A stretch of DNA of 56,911 nt from Sediminibacterium sp. (GCA_017983845.1 JAGOAO010000010.1:1-56911), one strand, 5' to 3'. Numbered from the stretch's first letter, positions 32,941-43,143 are shown. Numbers and translations are program-made. Notes: a model not told the origin generated them from the sequence alone.

Positions 32941-35900
32941 ATGAATATATCTGAACTCTCGTTAAAACGTCCGGTGCTTGCCACTGTGATGAATATTGCG
33001 ATTATTATTTTTGGCTTAGTGGGTTATTCCTTTTTAGCATTAAGAGAATATCCTGCTATTGATCCACCTATTATTTCTGTACAGACTTCTTATACGGGTG
33101 CCAACTCTGAAGTAATTCAAAGTCAAATCACCGAACCTTTAGAGAAAGCGATTAATGGCATACCGGGTATCCGAACCATTAACTCTTCTAGTTCAGTGGG
33201 CAACTCTAATATCACTGTTGAATTTAATTTAGGCGTGAATTTAGAAACTGCTGCGAATGATGTACGCGATAAAGTAGGGCAGGCCGTAAGAAGTTTGCCA
33301 GAGGATATCAATAATCCTCCAGTTGTTTCTAAGGCAGATGCCAATGCGGATTTTATTATTATGCTTACTTTAAGAAGTAAGACCAAGGGATTGTTGGAAC
33401 TGACTGAGTATGCCGAGAACGTTTTGCAACAGCGTTTTCAGACCATTGACGAAGTGAGTAGCGTGAATGTGCGTGGAAAGAGAATGTCCATGCGTATATT
33501 CCCAAATACAGATTTATTGAATGCATTTGGGATCGCTTTTAATGACATTCAAACCGCACTGAATAAAGAAAATGTGGAATTACCTGCGGGACGCATTTAT
33601 GGCAATAAGTCTGAATTCATTATTCGTACTTTAGGCAGATTGTCTACAGAGTTGGATTTTAGAAATATCATCATCAAGCAAGACGCTTCTGGTATTGTTA
33701 GATTAGGCGATATTGCAAGAGTAGAGCTTGGTCCAGAACAAGAGGATCAGGGCACGTATTTTAATGGTGTGCCTGTAGTGATGTTGTCTATTTCTCCTCA
33801 GCCAGGTGCCAATCAAATTAAAATTGCGGACGAGTTTTATAAAAGATTAGAACAAGTAAAAGCGCAAAATAAATCAGACATTGAATTTTTTGTTCCAATT
33901 GATAATACGATTAACGTAAGACGTGCATTGTCTGAAGTAAAAGAAACCATTGTCATTTCATTTGCATTGGTTGTATTGGTCATCTTCTTTTTCTTTAGAA
34001 ACTGGTTGATTGCGATTCGTCCATTGATTGATATTCCAATTTCATTGATTGCGACTTTCTTTATCATGTATTTAGCAGGGTTTTCAATCAATGTATTGAC
34101 TTTACTTGCGATTGTACTAGCCACTGGTTTAGTGGTAGATGATGGGATTGTGGTTACAGAAAATATTTTTAGAAAATTAGAAGAAGGCTTGCCTATTAAG
34201 GAAGCTGCAAGAGAAGGAAGTAAAGAGATTTTCTTTGCGGTGGTTTCCACCTCTATCACATTGGCGGTGGTATTTATGCCTGTTATTTTCTTACAAGGTT
34301 TTGTGGGTTCTTTATTTAAAGAATTCGGGGTCGTGGTAGCAGGTGCCGTATTGGTTTCTGCATTCGTATCATTGACCATTACCCCCGTATTGAACGTATA
34401 CTTAAATAGAAATGGCGGACAGCATGGAAAGTTCTATGAGCGCACAGAGCCATTCTTTAAAGGTATGGAGCAAGGGTATAGAAACGGCTTAGCTAAATTT
34501 TTGCAAATTAGATGGATGGCCTGGGTGATTGTTGGTATCTGTTTTGTTTTAATTTTTCTTGTAGGTAAAAATATACAAAGTGAATTAGCACCAATGGAAG
34601 ACAAGAGTTCCGTTCGTATCTCTATGTCTGCAGCAGAAGGCACTAGCTATGAAGATTTGAGAACAGATTTATTGAAAGCCATTAGGATCATGCAAGACTC
34701 AATCCCAGAACATGCGTTCACTTGGGGTAGTGTTCCTGGATGGGGAGGCAGTGGCGCAGGCGCATCAGGTAGATTGGGTATGGTGGATATTAAAGATAGA
34801 ACTAGGACACAGTCGGAAGTTGCTGGCGATTTGAATAAAAAGTTCAAGCGTTTAAAAAATGTCCGCATTTTTTCTGTCGAAGAGCAAACCATTTCTGTAG
34901 GTATGATGTCTCGAGGCTCATTGCCAGTGCAGTTCATTATCCAAAATTTAGATTTCCAGAAAATTAGAAATGTGATTCCTGATTTTTTAGAAGCAGCTAG
35001 AAAAGACAAGACCTTTGGGAATGTGGATGTGAATTTGAAATTCAATAAACCTGAATTAGATTTGACAATCGATCGTATGCGCGCCAAAGATCTTGGTTTA
35101 TCTACTGCAGATGTATCTCAGGCTTTACAGTCTGCATTTAGTGGAGCTCGTTCTGCTTACTTCATCATGAATGACCGTCAATATGAAGTCATTACGCAAG
35201 TGCCTAAATCTGACAGAAACACACCTACAGATATCAGTAAAATATATATCAGAAATAATCGTGGAGAAAGTATTCCAGTTTCTAGTGTGTTGTCCATTGT
35301 AGAGAATAGCAATCCTCCGAATCTATACCACTATAACCGTTTTAATTCTGCGACTATCTCTGCATCTTTGGCAGAAGGCAAAACAATCGGCGATGGTGTC
35401 AAAGCGATGGAACAAATTGCAAAAGAGAAATTAGATGAAAGTTTCCAAACAGCATTGAGTGGTCCTTCGAGAGACTTTAAAGAAAGTGCTTCAAATACTT
35501 CTTATGCATTGTTATTGGCATTGATTTTAATTTACTTAGTCCTTGCCGCTCAGTTTGAAAGCTTCACAGATCCATTTATTATCATGATCACAGTGCCTTT
35601 GGCGATTGCAGGAGCTTTGATTTCATTATGGCTCTTGGACCAAACATTAAATATCTTCTCTCAAATTGGTATCATCATGTTGATAGGCTTAGTCACCAAG
35701 AATGGCATCTTGATTGTTGAATTTGCCAATAAGAAAAGAGAAGCTGGCTTGTCGATTAAAGAAGCGGTTTTAGAAGCAGCAGCACAACGTTTAAGACCTA
35801 TTTTAATGACTAGTTTAGCGACTGCATTAGGCGCATTGCCGATTGCTATTAGCTTGGGTGCAGCTGCTACAAGTAGAAAACCATTGGGTACGGTAGTTGT

Positions 35901-35994
35901 TGGTGGCTTATTGTTTTCTTTAGTCTTGACTTTATTTGTGATTCCTGCAGTCTACACCTATGTTTCTAGTAAGCATAAGCGTCAGGTAGATTAA
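32941..35994 (+). CDS. RND-family multidrug efflux pump, inner-membrane component
   Basis: A 1017-residue proton-driven exporter of the AcrB/MexB hydrophobic-amphiphilic class. It opens ISELSLKRPVLATVMNIAII, has two large periplasmic loops and twelve membrane segments. The proton-relay aspartates are visible in TM4 as GLVVDDGIVVTEN (around residues 398-410). Substrate range cannot be read; antibiotics, detergents or dyes are usual. No outer-membrane TolC-type gene follows, so the pump must share one encoded elsewhere. Confidence 0.96.
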   Translation: MNISELSLKRPVLATVMNIAIIIFGLVGYSFLALREYPAIDPPIISVQTSYTGANSEVIQSQITEPLEKAINGIPGIRTINSSSSVGNSNITVEFNLGVNLETAANDVRDKVGQAVRSLPEDINNPPVVSKADANADFIIMLTLRSKTKGLLELTEYAENVLQQRFQTIDEVSSVNVRGKRMSMRIFPNTDLLNAFGIAFNDIQTALNKENVELPAGRIYGNKSEFIIRTLGRLSTELDFRNIIIKQDASGIVRLGDIARVELGPEQEDQGTYFNGVPVVMLSISPQPGANQIKIADEFYKRLEQVKAQNKSDIEFFVPIDNTINVRRALSEVKETIVISFALVVLVIFFFFRNWLIAIRPLIDIPISLIATFFIMYLAGFSINVLTLLAIVLATGLVVDDGIVVTENIFRKLEEGLPIKEAAREGSKEIFFAVVSTSITLAVVFMPVIFLQGFVGSLFKEFGVVVAGAVLVSAFVSLTITPVLNVYLNRNGGQHGKFYERTEPFFKGMEQGYRNGLAKFLQIRWMAWVIVGICFVLIFLVGKNIQSELAPMEDKSSVRISMSAAEGTSYEDLRTDLLKAIRIMQDSIPEHAFTWGSVPGWGGSGAGASGRLGMVDIKDRTRTQSEVAGDLNKKFKRLKNVRIFSVEEQTISVGMMSRGSLPVQFIIQNLDFQKIRNVIPDFLEAARKDKTFGNVDVNLKFNKPELDLTIDRMRAKDLGLSTADVSQALQSAFSGARSAYFIMNDRQYEVITQVPKSDRNTPTDISKIYIRNNRGESIPVSSVLSIVENSNPPNLYHYNRFNSATISASLAEGKTIGDGVKAMEQIAKEKLDESFQTALSGPSRDFKESASNTSYALLLALILIYLVLAAQFESFTDPFIIMITVPLAIAGALISLWLLDQTLNIFSQIGIIMLIGLVTKNGILIVEFANKKREAGLSIKEAVLEAAAQRLRPILMTSLATALGALPIAISLGAAATSRKPLGTVVVGGLLFSLVLTLFVIPAVYTYVSSKHKRQVD

Positions 35995-36017
35995 AAGCAA
36001 AGTTGTAACTTGGTACA

Positions 36018-37097
36018 ATGAAGCCAATTTATAGCATAGCAATATTTTTCCTAGCGGCTTGTAATTTTTCAACTCAACCTGAAAAGTCACAAGCCGCTTG
36101 GTCGTTTAAGGAGTTTGTAAAACAAGACGCAGTAAATCCAATTCTTACTCCAGATAGCACCTATACCTTTACATGCCCTGTTAGCAATCAACAAGTCAAT
36201 TGGCAAGAAAAGAATGTCTTGAATCCAACTGCATTTGTCAAGGACGGGAAAGTCTACCTACTGTATCGTGCACAGGATAGTGCAATGACTTCGAGATTAG
36301 GTTTGGCAGTGAGCGATGACGGTATTCATTTTACAAAACAAGCAGCCCCTGTCTTTTATCCCATGCAGGATAGTTTAAAGCAGTATGAGTGGAATGGCGG
36401 GGTAGAAGATCCGCGTATTGTAATGACGCCAGAGGGGAAGTATTTTTTAACCTACACTTCATATGATGGGAAAACGGCCAGACTTTGTTTTGCAATTTCT
36501 AGTGATTTAAAAAATTGGCAAAAAATGGGACCAGTTTTGAAAAATGACAATTACATCAACGCCTGGTCTAAATCAGGTTCAGTTTTAGTGGAACAGGTGA
36601 AAGACCAAATGGTTGCAAAAAAGATCAATGGCTTGTATTGGATGTATTTTGGAGATACAGATTTATATATGGTTTATTCAAAGGACTTAATCCATTGGTC
36701 CGCTTTGGAAAATACAGAATCAAAAAAAATGTTTTCAGTACTGCATCCTAGGCCAGGTTATTTTGATAGCCGTCTAGTAGAGCCAGGCCCATTTGCGTTG
36801 TATACAACTAAAGGGATCGTATTAATTTATAATAGCAGTAACGCTGCAAATAATGGAGACAGCGCCTTGCCCAAGTTTACTTATGCCGCAGGACAAGCGT
36901 TATTTGACACAGCTGCTCCCTATAAACTCATTGACAGAACTAGTGGTTATTTTATCTACCCAAACAAGGCCTATGAGTTAGTGGGTGAAGTAAACAATGT
37001 TTGTTTTGTAGAAGGCTTAGTGCCTTTTAAAAATCAATGGTTTCTCTATTACGGCACAGCTGATTCTAAAATAGGAGTGGCCATCGCGAAGCAATAA
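36018..37097 (+). CDS. GH130/GH43-like glycosidase lipoprotein
   Basis: A 359-residue secreted protein. MKPIYSIAIFFLAAC gives a lipobox with cysteine at position 15, so it is anchored to an envelope membrane. The body is a five-bladed beta-propeller type: NPTAFVKDGKVYLLYRAQD, WNGGVEDPRIV and YFLTYTSYDG recall family GH130 (mannosyl phosphorylases and mannosidases). The EDPR motif with its aspartate is the likely catalytic region. The substrate is unknown. It starts 24 bases after the RND pump gene, which is probably a chance neighbour despite the tight spacing. Confidence 0.75.
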   Translation: MKPIYSIAIFFLAACNFSTQPEKSQAAWSFKEFVKQDAVNPILTPDSTYTFTCPVSNQQVNWQEKNVLNPTAFVKDGKVYLLYRAQDSAMTSRLGLAVSDDGIHFTKQAAPVFYPMQDSLKQYEWNGGVEDPRIVMTPEGKYFLTYTSYDGKTARLCFAISSDLKNWQKMGPVLKNDNYINAWSKSGSVLVEQVKDQMVAKKINGLYWMYFGDTDLYMVYSKDLIHWSALENTESKKMFSVLHPRPGYFDSRLVEPGPFALYTTKGIVLIYNSSNAANNGDSALPKFTYAAGQALFDTAAPYKLIDRTSGYFIYPNKAYELVGEVNNVCFVEGLVPFKNQWFLYYGTADSKIGVAIAKQ

Positions 37098-37168
37098 AAT
37101 GTCGCTCTTTTATTGTAGAGAAACCACTTTTAGATGTAAAGAAAGGATCAAATATGTTTAGGTATTGC

Positions 37169-38149
37169 CTATTGTATGATTTTCTCTTTAATAAATTTAG
37201 CAGTGGCTTGTTCAACACTTACAATGTCTTTTGATACAATTGGTGAAGCCAATACATGATTGCCTGTATTGGGCATAGCCAATGCTAATTTTAAATTGGA
37301 AGGTGTAGCAATTTGTTCCATCATTTTTTGAATGGCAGATACTTTTACCACATTGTCTTGATTCGCTTCGTCTTTGTAATAATAAAGTGCCAAGCATGGT
37401 TGATGCACTTGTTTAAATGTAGTTTCAGTCATGGTGGCTTCTACTAAATGCTGTAATGCAACGACTGCTTCAATTCTATAATGGCTATTCCAATATTTTG
37501 GATAAGCTGAGTCCGTATATTTAACATCTACATAATTGCCTTTTAAAACAGTCCTTCCTATTTGTAATCCCCATGGATTATTTAATAAAGGAGCAGCAGG
37601 GTTGTTGACTTCAATATTGGGTGAATATAAAATCAAACCTGCTATTTCTGGATAATTAGCTGCCAACTGCAATGCCAAAGTACCACCTGTAGAAGTGCTC
37701 ATTAAAATTACTTTCTTGCCAATTTTTTTTCCAATAGCATAAGCCATCTTTGCGGACTCCCAATAATTTTCTGCAGTAAGGTTCATCAAGTCTTCTGTGG
37801 TATCAATGCCATGTTCGGCGAGTCTTGCTAAATATAAATTACAATGAAATTGTTTGGCAATATTTTGGTGTACAGGGTCGCCCTCCATTTGGCTTGCACT
37901 AAAACCATGCAAATAGACGATCGCATATTCGGTCTGTGATTTACTGCTGTCTGCCCAAATAATCTTGGCTTCGTTATTTGGCTTAATGGAATGTGTTGCC
38001 TCCGATGCCGCTATGGCGCTATCCAATGCACCGATACTAGAAACATTCGGCAATAGGCCATTCAATACTGGCTTTGGTGGTTTTGGACCTAAAAAATAAA
38101 TACCAATTAAAGCAAGAACCGATAGAATGACTATTTTTAGCAAACGCAT
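37169..38149 (-). CDS. Alpha/beta-hydrolase with N-terminal membrane anchor
   Basis: A 326-residue hydrolase. Residues 1-22 are a hydrophobic anchor or uncleaved signal (MRLLKIVILSVLALIGIYFL). The hydrolase core has the oxyanion loop YLHGFSASQMEGDPVH, the nucleophile serine in LMSTSTGGTLAL (usual GxSxG reads STSTG), and a catalytic histidine in NTGNHVLAS near the C-terminus. It resembles carboxylesterases/monoacylglycerol lipases. Substrate is unknown. It is convergent with the GH130-like gene; the 71-base gap between them shows no strong terminator. Confidence 0.8.
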   Translation of the reverse strand: MRLLKIVILSVLALIGIYFLGPKPPKPVLNGLLPNVSSIGALDSAIAASEATHSIKPNNEAKIIWADSSKSQTEYAIVYLHGFSASQMEGDPVHQNIAKQFHCNLYLARLAEHGIDTTEDLMNLTAENYWESAKMAYAIGKKIGKKVILMSTSTGGTLALQLAANYPEIAGLILYSPNIEVNNPAAPLLNNPWGLQIGRTVLKGNYVDVKYTDSAYPKYWNSHYRIEAVVALQHLVEATMTETTFKQVHQPCLALYYYKDEANQDNVVKVSAIQKMMEQIATPSNLKLALAMPNTGNHVLASPIVSKDIVSVEQATAKFIKEKIIQ

Positions 38150-38231
38150 AAGGATATATTTGAATTAAAGCTAGTTATTTTGACAGCCTAAAAAAAATAT
38201 TTTGCTTACCTTAAACAACTAAATTGCGGCT

Positions 38232-39326
38232 ATGAATAAAGAAAGATTTTTATCATTGGATGTGTTTCGTGGAATGACGATCTGTTTAATGATCATTGTC
38301 AACACGCCAGGGGATGCATTGCATACTTTTGTGCCTTTCTTGCATGCGAATTGGCATGGTTTTACCCCAACAGATTTAGTGTTCCCATCCTTTTTATTTG
38401 CTGTAGGTAATTCATTAAGTTTTGTTTTGCCTAATTTAGAAAAAGCAGGCAGGGCCAAAGTATTGTATACGATCACAAAACGAACCCTAATTATATTTGC
38501 ACTTGGTTTTCTAATGTATTGGTTTCCTTTTACCGGCGCATTGGAGGATACAAGAATTTTTGGGGTATTACAACGTATTGCATTGGCTTATGGGATAGCA
38601 GCATTGATTGCGCATTTTATGCATGAGCGCGTGGTAAAAATTTTAACTGCAGTTCTTTTATTGGCTTATTGGTATATCGCAATGCATTATGGCCAAGCAG
38701 GCGACCCATTGAGCTTAACTGGTAATGCGGTACTAAGATTGGATCTTTATTTATTAGGGCCCAATCATTTGTATCAAGGAGAGGGAATCGCATTTGACCC
38801 CGAGGGATTATTAAGCACATTGCCAGCCATTGTGAATGTTTTGGTAGGATTTATCATTGGCAATTTTGTTCGCGCCAGTGGCAGGACCTACGAAGGCTTA
38901 ACGCATTTATTTATGTGGGGTGCTGGATTTGTATTTTTAGCATTTATGTGGAATTATCAATTCCCGATTAACAAAAAACTCTGGACTAGCTCCTATGTGG
39001 TTTTAACCATTGGCTTGGATATGATTATTTTGGCTACGATTATTTACAGGGTCGAATTGCATCGTCAACATCAGTTTGCTCGTTTTTTCGAAATTTTTGG
39101 CAAAAATCCATTAGCGATCTACCTTTTTTCTGAAATACTCCTCATTTCAATGAATATAATCATGGGGCCAGGTGGTCAAATAAGCCTATTTGACTGGGTT
39201 TATAAGCAAGGTTTCGCCAATATGAGTCTTTATTGGGCCTCCCTAGCATTCTCTATTTGCTATATGTTAGTTTGCTGGCTATTGGGTTATATATTAGATA
39301 AATTTAAAATATATATTCGTATATAG
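38232..39326 (+). CDS. HGSNAT-like/DUF5009 membrane acyltransferase
   Basis: A 364-residue integral membrane protein with about ten hydrophobic segments. It opens RFLSLDVFRGMTICLMIIVN, with the DVFRG motif and a conserved histidine in the segment HANWHGFTPTDLVFPSFLF, as in heparan-alpha-glucosaminide N-acetyltransferase-like proteins that use acetyl-CoA to acetylate glucosamine across a membrane. Bacterial members probably modify cell-wall or glycan amino sugars; the substrate here is unknown. It stands alone, divergent from the alpha/beta-hydrolase gene. Confidence 0.82.
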   Translation: MNKERFLSLDVFRGMTICLMIIVNTPGDALHTFVPFLHANWHGFTPTDLVFPSFLFAVGNSLSFVLPNLEKAGRAKVLYTITKRTLIIFALGFLMYWFPFTGALEDTRIFGVLQRIALAYGIAALIAHFMHERVVKILTAVLLLAYWYIAMHYGQAGDPLSLTGNAVLRLDLYLLGPNHLYQGEGIAFDPEGLLSTLPAIVNVLVGFIIGNFVRASGRTYEGLTHLFMWGAGFVFLAFMWNYQFPINKKLWTSSYVVLTIGLDMIILATIIYRVELHRQHQFARFFEIFGKNPLAIYLFSEILLISMNIIMGPGGQISLFDWVYKQGFANMSLYWASLAFSICYMLVCWLLGYILDKFKIYIRI

Positions 39327-39377
39327 GCCTTATCCATCCTTTTTTCCCAATTGTTTTTTTTAGGACTGTAAACGGCG

Positions 39378-39385
39378 TACCTTTG
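39378..39385 (+). promoter_or_regulatory. -7 promoter box of typA
   Basis: TACCTTTG matches TAnnTTTG exactly, 17 bases before the typA ATG. A TTG at 39351-39353 lies 24 bases upstream, a little farther than ideal for -33. Confidence 0.5.
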
Positions 39386-39402
39386 CACCCTCAAAACAGT
39401 AC

Positions 39403-41205
39403 ATGGAAATAAGAAACATCGCTATTATCGCGCACGTTGACCACGGTAAAACAACCTTGGTGGACAAAATTTTACACGCAACTAAAGTATTCAGAGACAA
39501 CCAGGAGACTGGAGACTTGATCATGGATAGCAATGAGTTAGAGCGTGAAAGAGGTATCACTATCTTAAGTAAGAACGCATCTGTAACCTACAAAGGTGTA
39601 AAAATTAACGTTATCGACACTCCAGGTCACTCTGACTTTGGTGGTGAGGTAGAGCGTGTGTTAAAAATGGCAGACGGTGTTTGTTTGTTGGTGGATGCTT
39701 TTGAAGGTCCAATGCCACAAACTCGTTTCGTATTACAAAAGGCGTTACAGTTGAATTTAAAACCAATTGTAATTATCAATAAAGTAGATAAAGAAAACTG
39801 TCGTCCTGACGAAGTGCATGATTCAGTTTTTGAATTATTCTTCAACTTAGATGCAACAGAAGAGCAATTGAACTTCCCTACATTCTATGGTAGTGGTAAG
39901 AACGGTTGGTTCAATGATAGCTTAACGCAATGTGAAGACATCACTCCTTTAATGGATGGTATCTTGAAATATGTTCCAGGTCCAGATGTGAAAGAAGGAC
40001 ATACACAAATGCAAATTACTTCATTAGACTATTCTACTTTTTTAGGTCGTATTGCGATTGGTAAAGTAGAAAGAGGAACGATCAAAGAAGGACAAAACAT
40101 TGTGTTGGTTCAAGCAGATGGCAGCATCAAAAAGAATAAAGTAAAAGAATTATACGTATTTGAAGGCATGGGTAAGCGCAAGGTAACAGAAGTTGTTTCT
40201 GGTGACTTATGTGCTGTAGTTGGTTTAGAAGAGTTCAACATTGGTGATACCATTGCTGACCCAGAAAATCCAGAAGCATTACCGGTAATCAGTGTAGACG
40301 AACCTACAATGAGCATGACTTTCAGTATCAACAACTCTCCTTTCTTTGGTAAAGAAGGTAAGTTTGTTACCTCTCGTCACATCCGTGATCGTTTGATGAA
40401 AGAAACCGAAAAGAACTTAGCATTGCGTGTAGAAGAAACAGATAGTGCGGATAGCTTCTTGGTTTACGGTCGTGGTATCTTGCACTTAGGTGTATTGGTT
40501 GAAACAATGCGTCGTGAAGGATATGAGTTGACTGTAGGTAACCCACAAGTTTTGGTGAAAGAAATTGATGGCAAAAAGAATGAGCCGTTTGAAATATTGG
40601 TGGTAGATGTACCAAGTGAATTTAGTGGTAAAGTAATTGACTTAGTAACACAAAAGAAAGGTGAAATGTTGATTATGGAATCTAAGGGTACTATGCAGCA
40701 TTTGGAATTCGACATTCCTTCAAGAGGATTGATTGGATTGCGTTCTCAAATGTTAACTCAAACTGCAGGTGAAGCTGTAATGGCACACCGTTTCAATGAA
40801 TACAAGCCTTGGAAAGGACATATTCCTGGAAGAAGCAATGGTGTATTGATTGCTAAGACGGGTGGTACTACAACAGCTTATTCAATTGATAAATTACAAG
40901 ATAGAGGTCGTTTCTTTATTGAGCCAGGTGAGGAAGTATACGCTGGTCAAGTATTAGCTGAGCATATTAAGCCAGGTGACTTGAACATCAATGCTGTGGA
41001 GATGAAGAAATTAACGAACCACCGTGCGAGTGGATCTGATGACAGTGTTCGTATTACGCCAAAAATTCAATTCACTTTAGAAGAGTGTATGGAGTATATC
41101 CAGTTTGATGAGTGTATTGAAGTGACTCCAAAGTCAGTTCGTATGCGTAAGTCTTTATTGGATGAAAATGAGCGTAGCAAAGCAACTAAGCAAAACAATA
41201 ACTAG
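39403..41205 (+). CDS. typA: Translational GTPase TypA/BipA
   Basis: A 600-residue ribosome-associated GTPase needed for ribosome assembly and stress or cold growth. The G domain has AHVDHGKTTLVDKIL (G1, near residue 9), the ERGITI switch, DTPGHSDFGGEVERVL (G3) and INKVDKENCRPDEV (G4). EF-G-like domains follow, then the TypA-specific C-terminal domain (KGTMQHLEFDIPSRGLIGLR). The length matches E. coli TypA (607). It is closed by the terminator at 41225-41261. Confidence 0.97.
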   Translation: MEIRNIAIIAHVDHGKTTLVDKILHATKVFRDNQETGDLIMDSNELERERGITILSKNASVTYKGVKINVIDTPGHSDFGGEVERVLKMADGVCLLVDAFEGPMPQTRFVLQKALQLNLKPIVIINKVDKENCRPDEVHDSVFELFFNLDATEEQLNFPTFYGSGKNGWFNDSLTQCEDITPLMDGILKYVPGPDVKEGHTQMQITSLDYSTFLGRIAIGKVERGTIKEGQNIVLVQADGSIKKNKVKELYVFEGMGKRKVTEVVSGDLCAVVGLEEFNIGDTIADPENPEALPVISVDEPTMSMTFSINNSPFFGKEGKFVTSRHIRDRLMKETEKNLALRVEETDSADSFLVYGRGILHLGVLVETMRREGYELTVGNPQVLVKEIDGKKNEPFEILVVDVPSEFSGKVIDLVTQKKGEMLIMESKGTMQHLEFDIPSRGLIGLRSQMLTQTAGEAVMAHRFNEYKPWKGHIPGRSNGVLIAKTGGTTTAYSIDKLQDRGRFFIEPGEEVYAGQVLAEHIKPGDLNINAVEMKKLTNHRASGSDDSVRITPKIQFTLEECMEYIQFDECIEVTPKSVRMRKSLLDENERSKATKQNNN

Positions 41206-41224
41206 TCAACAACTAGTTGAACAT

Positions 41225-41261
41225 AAAAAAAGAGTCTCGAATTTTTCGAGACTCTTTTTTT
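41225..41261. terminator. Bidirectional intrinsic terminator
   Basis: AAAAAAGAGTCTCGA (41226-41240) pairs with TCGAGACTCTTTTTT (41246-41260) around a 5-base loop, flanked by A and T runs. It ends the typA transcript and can also serve obgE, which reads the other way. The remaining bases to 41335 show nothing more. Confidence 0.94.
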
Positions 41262-41335
41262 ATGCGGTCTATTTTTTATCTTTTCAATTGAACATTTGAC
41301 TTAATTGAATTTAAGCGATTTGATGTTTACGAAAA

Positions 41336-42343
41336 TTAAGCATCTACTGGTTTGTTCAAAGTCTTCCAAAGTAAATCCTTTAGTTCCATTAAATTTTTGG
41401 AAATAGCAGAAGAGATAAAAATATGCGGAATGTTTTCTGGCAATTCTTTTTCAATTGCATCCATCAATTCTTGGTCTAGTAAATCTGATTTACTAATAGC
41501 AATGATAAAGTCTTTCTGTAATAATTCAGGATTGAATTCGTTCAATTCATTCTTTAAAATTTCGAATTCTTTTTTGTGGTCATTGGAATCTGCAGGAATC
41601 AAGAATAATAAAACGGCATTTCTTTCGATATGCCTTAAGAATCTATGTCCTAGGCCTTTTCCTTCTGCTGCACCTTCGATAATTCCTGGTAAATCTGCAA
41701 TACAGAAAGACCTATTGTTTCTATATTCAACCATCCCTAATTGAGGTGTCAAAGTGGTGAAAGCGTAATTCGCAATCTTTGGTTTAGCTGCTGTAATCGC
41801 AGACAAGAGTGTAGATTTTCCGGCATTTGGGAAACCAACCAATCCAACATCCGCTAATACTTTTAATTCAATTTGTTTCCAACCTTCCACACCATCTTCT
41901 CCAGGTTGTGCATATTCAGGGACTTGTTGAGTAGGGGTAGCAAAGTTACAGTTACCTAATCCACCTCGTCCACCCTTCATCCAAACTATTTCTTGTCCAT
42001 CATGCAAGATCTCTGCTTCAATTTCACCTGTAATCTCGTCTCTTGCAATGGTACCTAATGGCACTTCAATAATAATATCTTCACCGTCCTTACCAGTACA
42101 TTTATTTTTAGAACCATTTTCTCCATCCTTTGCCAATACGTTTTTATGATAGCGTAAATGCAATAAAGTCCATAACTGGGAATTTCCTCTAAGAATCACA
42201 TGACCTCCTCTGCCACCATCGCCGCCATCTGGCCCGCCTTTAGCAGTTAGTTTATTTCTTAGGAAATGTCTACAACCTGCTCCGCCATGACCACTATGGG
42301 CAAAAATGCGGATGTAATCAATAAAATTATTTCTTTCTGACAC
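41336..42343 (-). CDS. obgE: Obg GTPase (CgtA)
   Basis: A 335-residue GTPase associated with the 50S subunit and stringent-response control. The glycine-rich Obg fold occupies about 1-158 ([31 protein letters not shown]). The G domain follows with [14 protein letters not shown] (G1), [21 protein letters not shown] (G3) and SKSD (G4). It starts with GTG at 42341-42343, since no ATG gives the usual N-terminus. It is downstream of the tetR gene but has its own -7 box. Confidence 0.96.
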   Translation of the reverse strand: MSERNNFIDYIRIFAHSGHGGAGCRHFLRNKLTAKGGPDGGDGGRGGHVILRGNSQLWTLLHLRYHKNVLAKDGENGSKNKCTGKDGEDIIIEVPLGTIARDEITGEIEAEILHDGQEIVWMKGGRGGLGNCNFATPTQQVPEYAQPGEDGVEGWKQIELKVLADVGLVGFPNAGKSTLLSAITAAKPKIANYAFTTLTPQLGMVEYRNNRSFCIADLPGIIEGAAEGKGLGHRFLRHIERNAVLLFLIPADSNDHKKEFEILKNELNEFNPELLQKDFIIAISKSDLLDQELMDAIEKELPENIPHIFISSAISKNLMELKDLLWKTLNKPVDA

Positions 42344-42359
42344 GATATAAGATTAGCTA

Positions 42360-42367
42360 CAAAGTTA
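42360..42367 (-). promoter_or_regulatory. -7 promoter box of obgE
   Basis: Minus strand TAACTTTG is an exact TAnnTTTG just after the stop codon of the tetR gene and 16 bases before the GTG of obgE, so obgE may be transcribed independently of the upstream tetR. Confidence 0.45.
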
Positions 42368-42370
42368 ACC

Positions 42371-42967
42371 TTAATTATTGGCTTTAAGGCCATCAATCAA
42401 AATGGCAACCATGTTTTGTTCTAGTTCTTCTGCGCTTATTTTTTTAGTAGAGCGGTGCCAGCTTTCAATACCACTTACTGCATGTAAAAAAATCAACACC
42501 ACAGTTGGCGCATCGATTGGTTTGATCTCTTTATTTCTAATTCCTTCCTCGATGATTGCTGCTAATCTTTTACGATAAACCCTTCTTTGATTCTGGTAAT
42601 TGGATAAATAAGGATCTGATAAGTGTTTCCATTCTCTGTCACTCACATATACTTCTTCGTAGTTATGAATCATCTCTACAATATGAAAACGTAAGATCTT
42701 TTCCATTTTCTTTAAAGAACTAATGGGTTCAGATTCTATTTCATCAATTTTTAACACAAAACGATTGGCCACATTGAACACCAATTCGTGTAATAACTCA
42801 CTTTTGGATTTAATATGATTGTATAAACTAGCAGCTTCTACACCTACTGCTTCTGCTAGATCACGCATACTTGCTGCCTTGTATCCTTTTTCTCTAAAAA
42901 GAGTGGCCGCTTTACTCACAATAACGTCTTTTCTGGATCCGTTTTTCTCGGTTTTGATTCTAGCCAT
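42371..42967 (-). CDS. TetR-family transcriptional regulator
   Basis: A 198-residue regulator. The N-terminal helix-turn-helix (about 11-58) reads RKDVIVSKAATLFREKGYKAASMRDLAEAVGV, followed by an all-helical ligand domain. The basic N-terminus (ARIKTEKNGSRK) is typical. The ligand is unknown. It lies 27 bases before obgE in the same direction and is divergent from the pfkB gene; an inverted repeat at 43063-43073 could be its operator. Confidence 0.87.
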   Translation of the reverse strand: MARIKTEKNGSRKDVIVSKAATLFREKGYKAASMRDLAEAVGVEAASLYNHIKSKSELLHELVFNVANRFVLKIDEIESEPISSLKKMEKILRFHIVEMIHNYEEVYVSDREWKHLSDPYLSNYQNQRRVYRKRLAAIIEEGIRNKEIKPIDAPTVVLIFLHAVSGIESWHRSTKKISAEELEQNMVAILIDGLKANN

Positions 42968-42994
42968 AATCTTATTTTTGATCGTTTGTTAGTA

Positions 42995-43002
42995 CAAAAC
43001 TA
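42995..43002 (-). promoter_or_regulatory. -7 promoter box of tetR
   Basis: Minus strand TAGTTTTG is an exact TAnnTTTG, 27 bases before the tetR ATG. Confidence 0.4.
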
Positions 43003-43062
43003 TTGAATAAAAACCAACGTTTTCATTAATTTTTGATTAAAATATTGAATTTTGTTAGTTTT

Positions 43063-43073
43063 TTGATTATCAA
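43063..43073. promoter_or_regulatory. Possible TetR operator
   Basis: TTGAT-T-ATCAA is an 11-base inverted repeat in the 200-base divergent region between tetR and the pfkB-type gene. TetR-family regulators usually bind such palindromes beside their own gene. It is short and AT-rich, so chance is a real alternative. Confidence 0.25.
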
Positions 43074-43110
43074 TCAGTTGTGTTTGTAGAAATTCTTCGA
43101 TTTGGATTGC

Positions 43111-43143
43111 TTTGGGAGAGATGTCTTAAAAATCGTAGTTTCG
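43111..43143 (+). promoter_or_regulatory. Promoter of the PfkB-family kinase gene
   Basis: TTTG at 43111-43114, 21 bases, then TAGTTTCG at 43136-43143, one base off TAnnTTTG. It is 24 bases before the ATG at 43168 and lies downstream of the alternative TTG start at 43102, which is therefore rejected. Confidence 0.5.
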
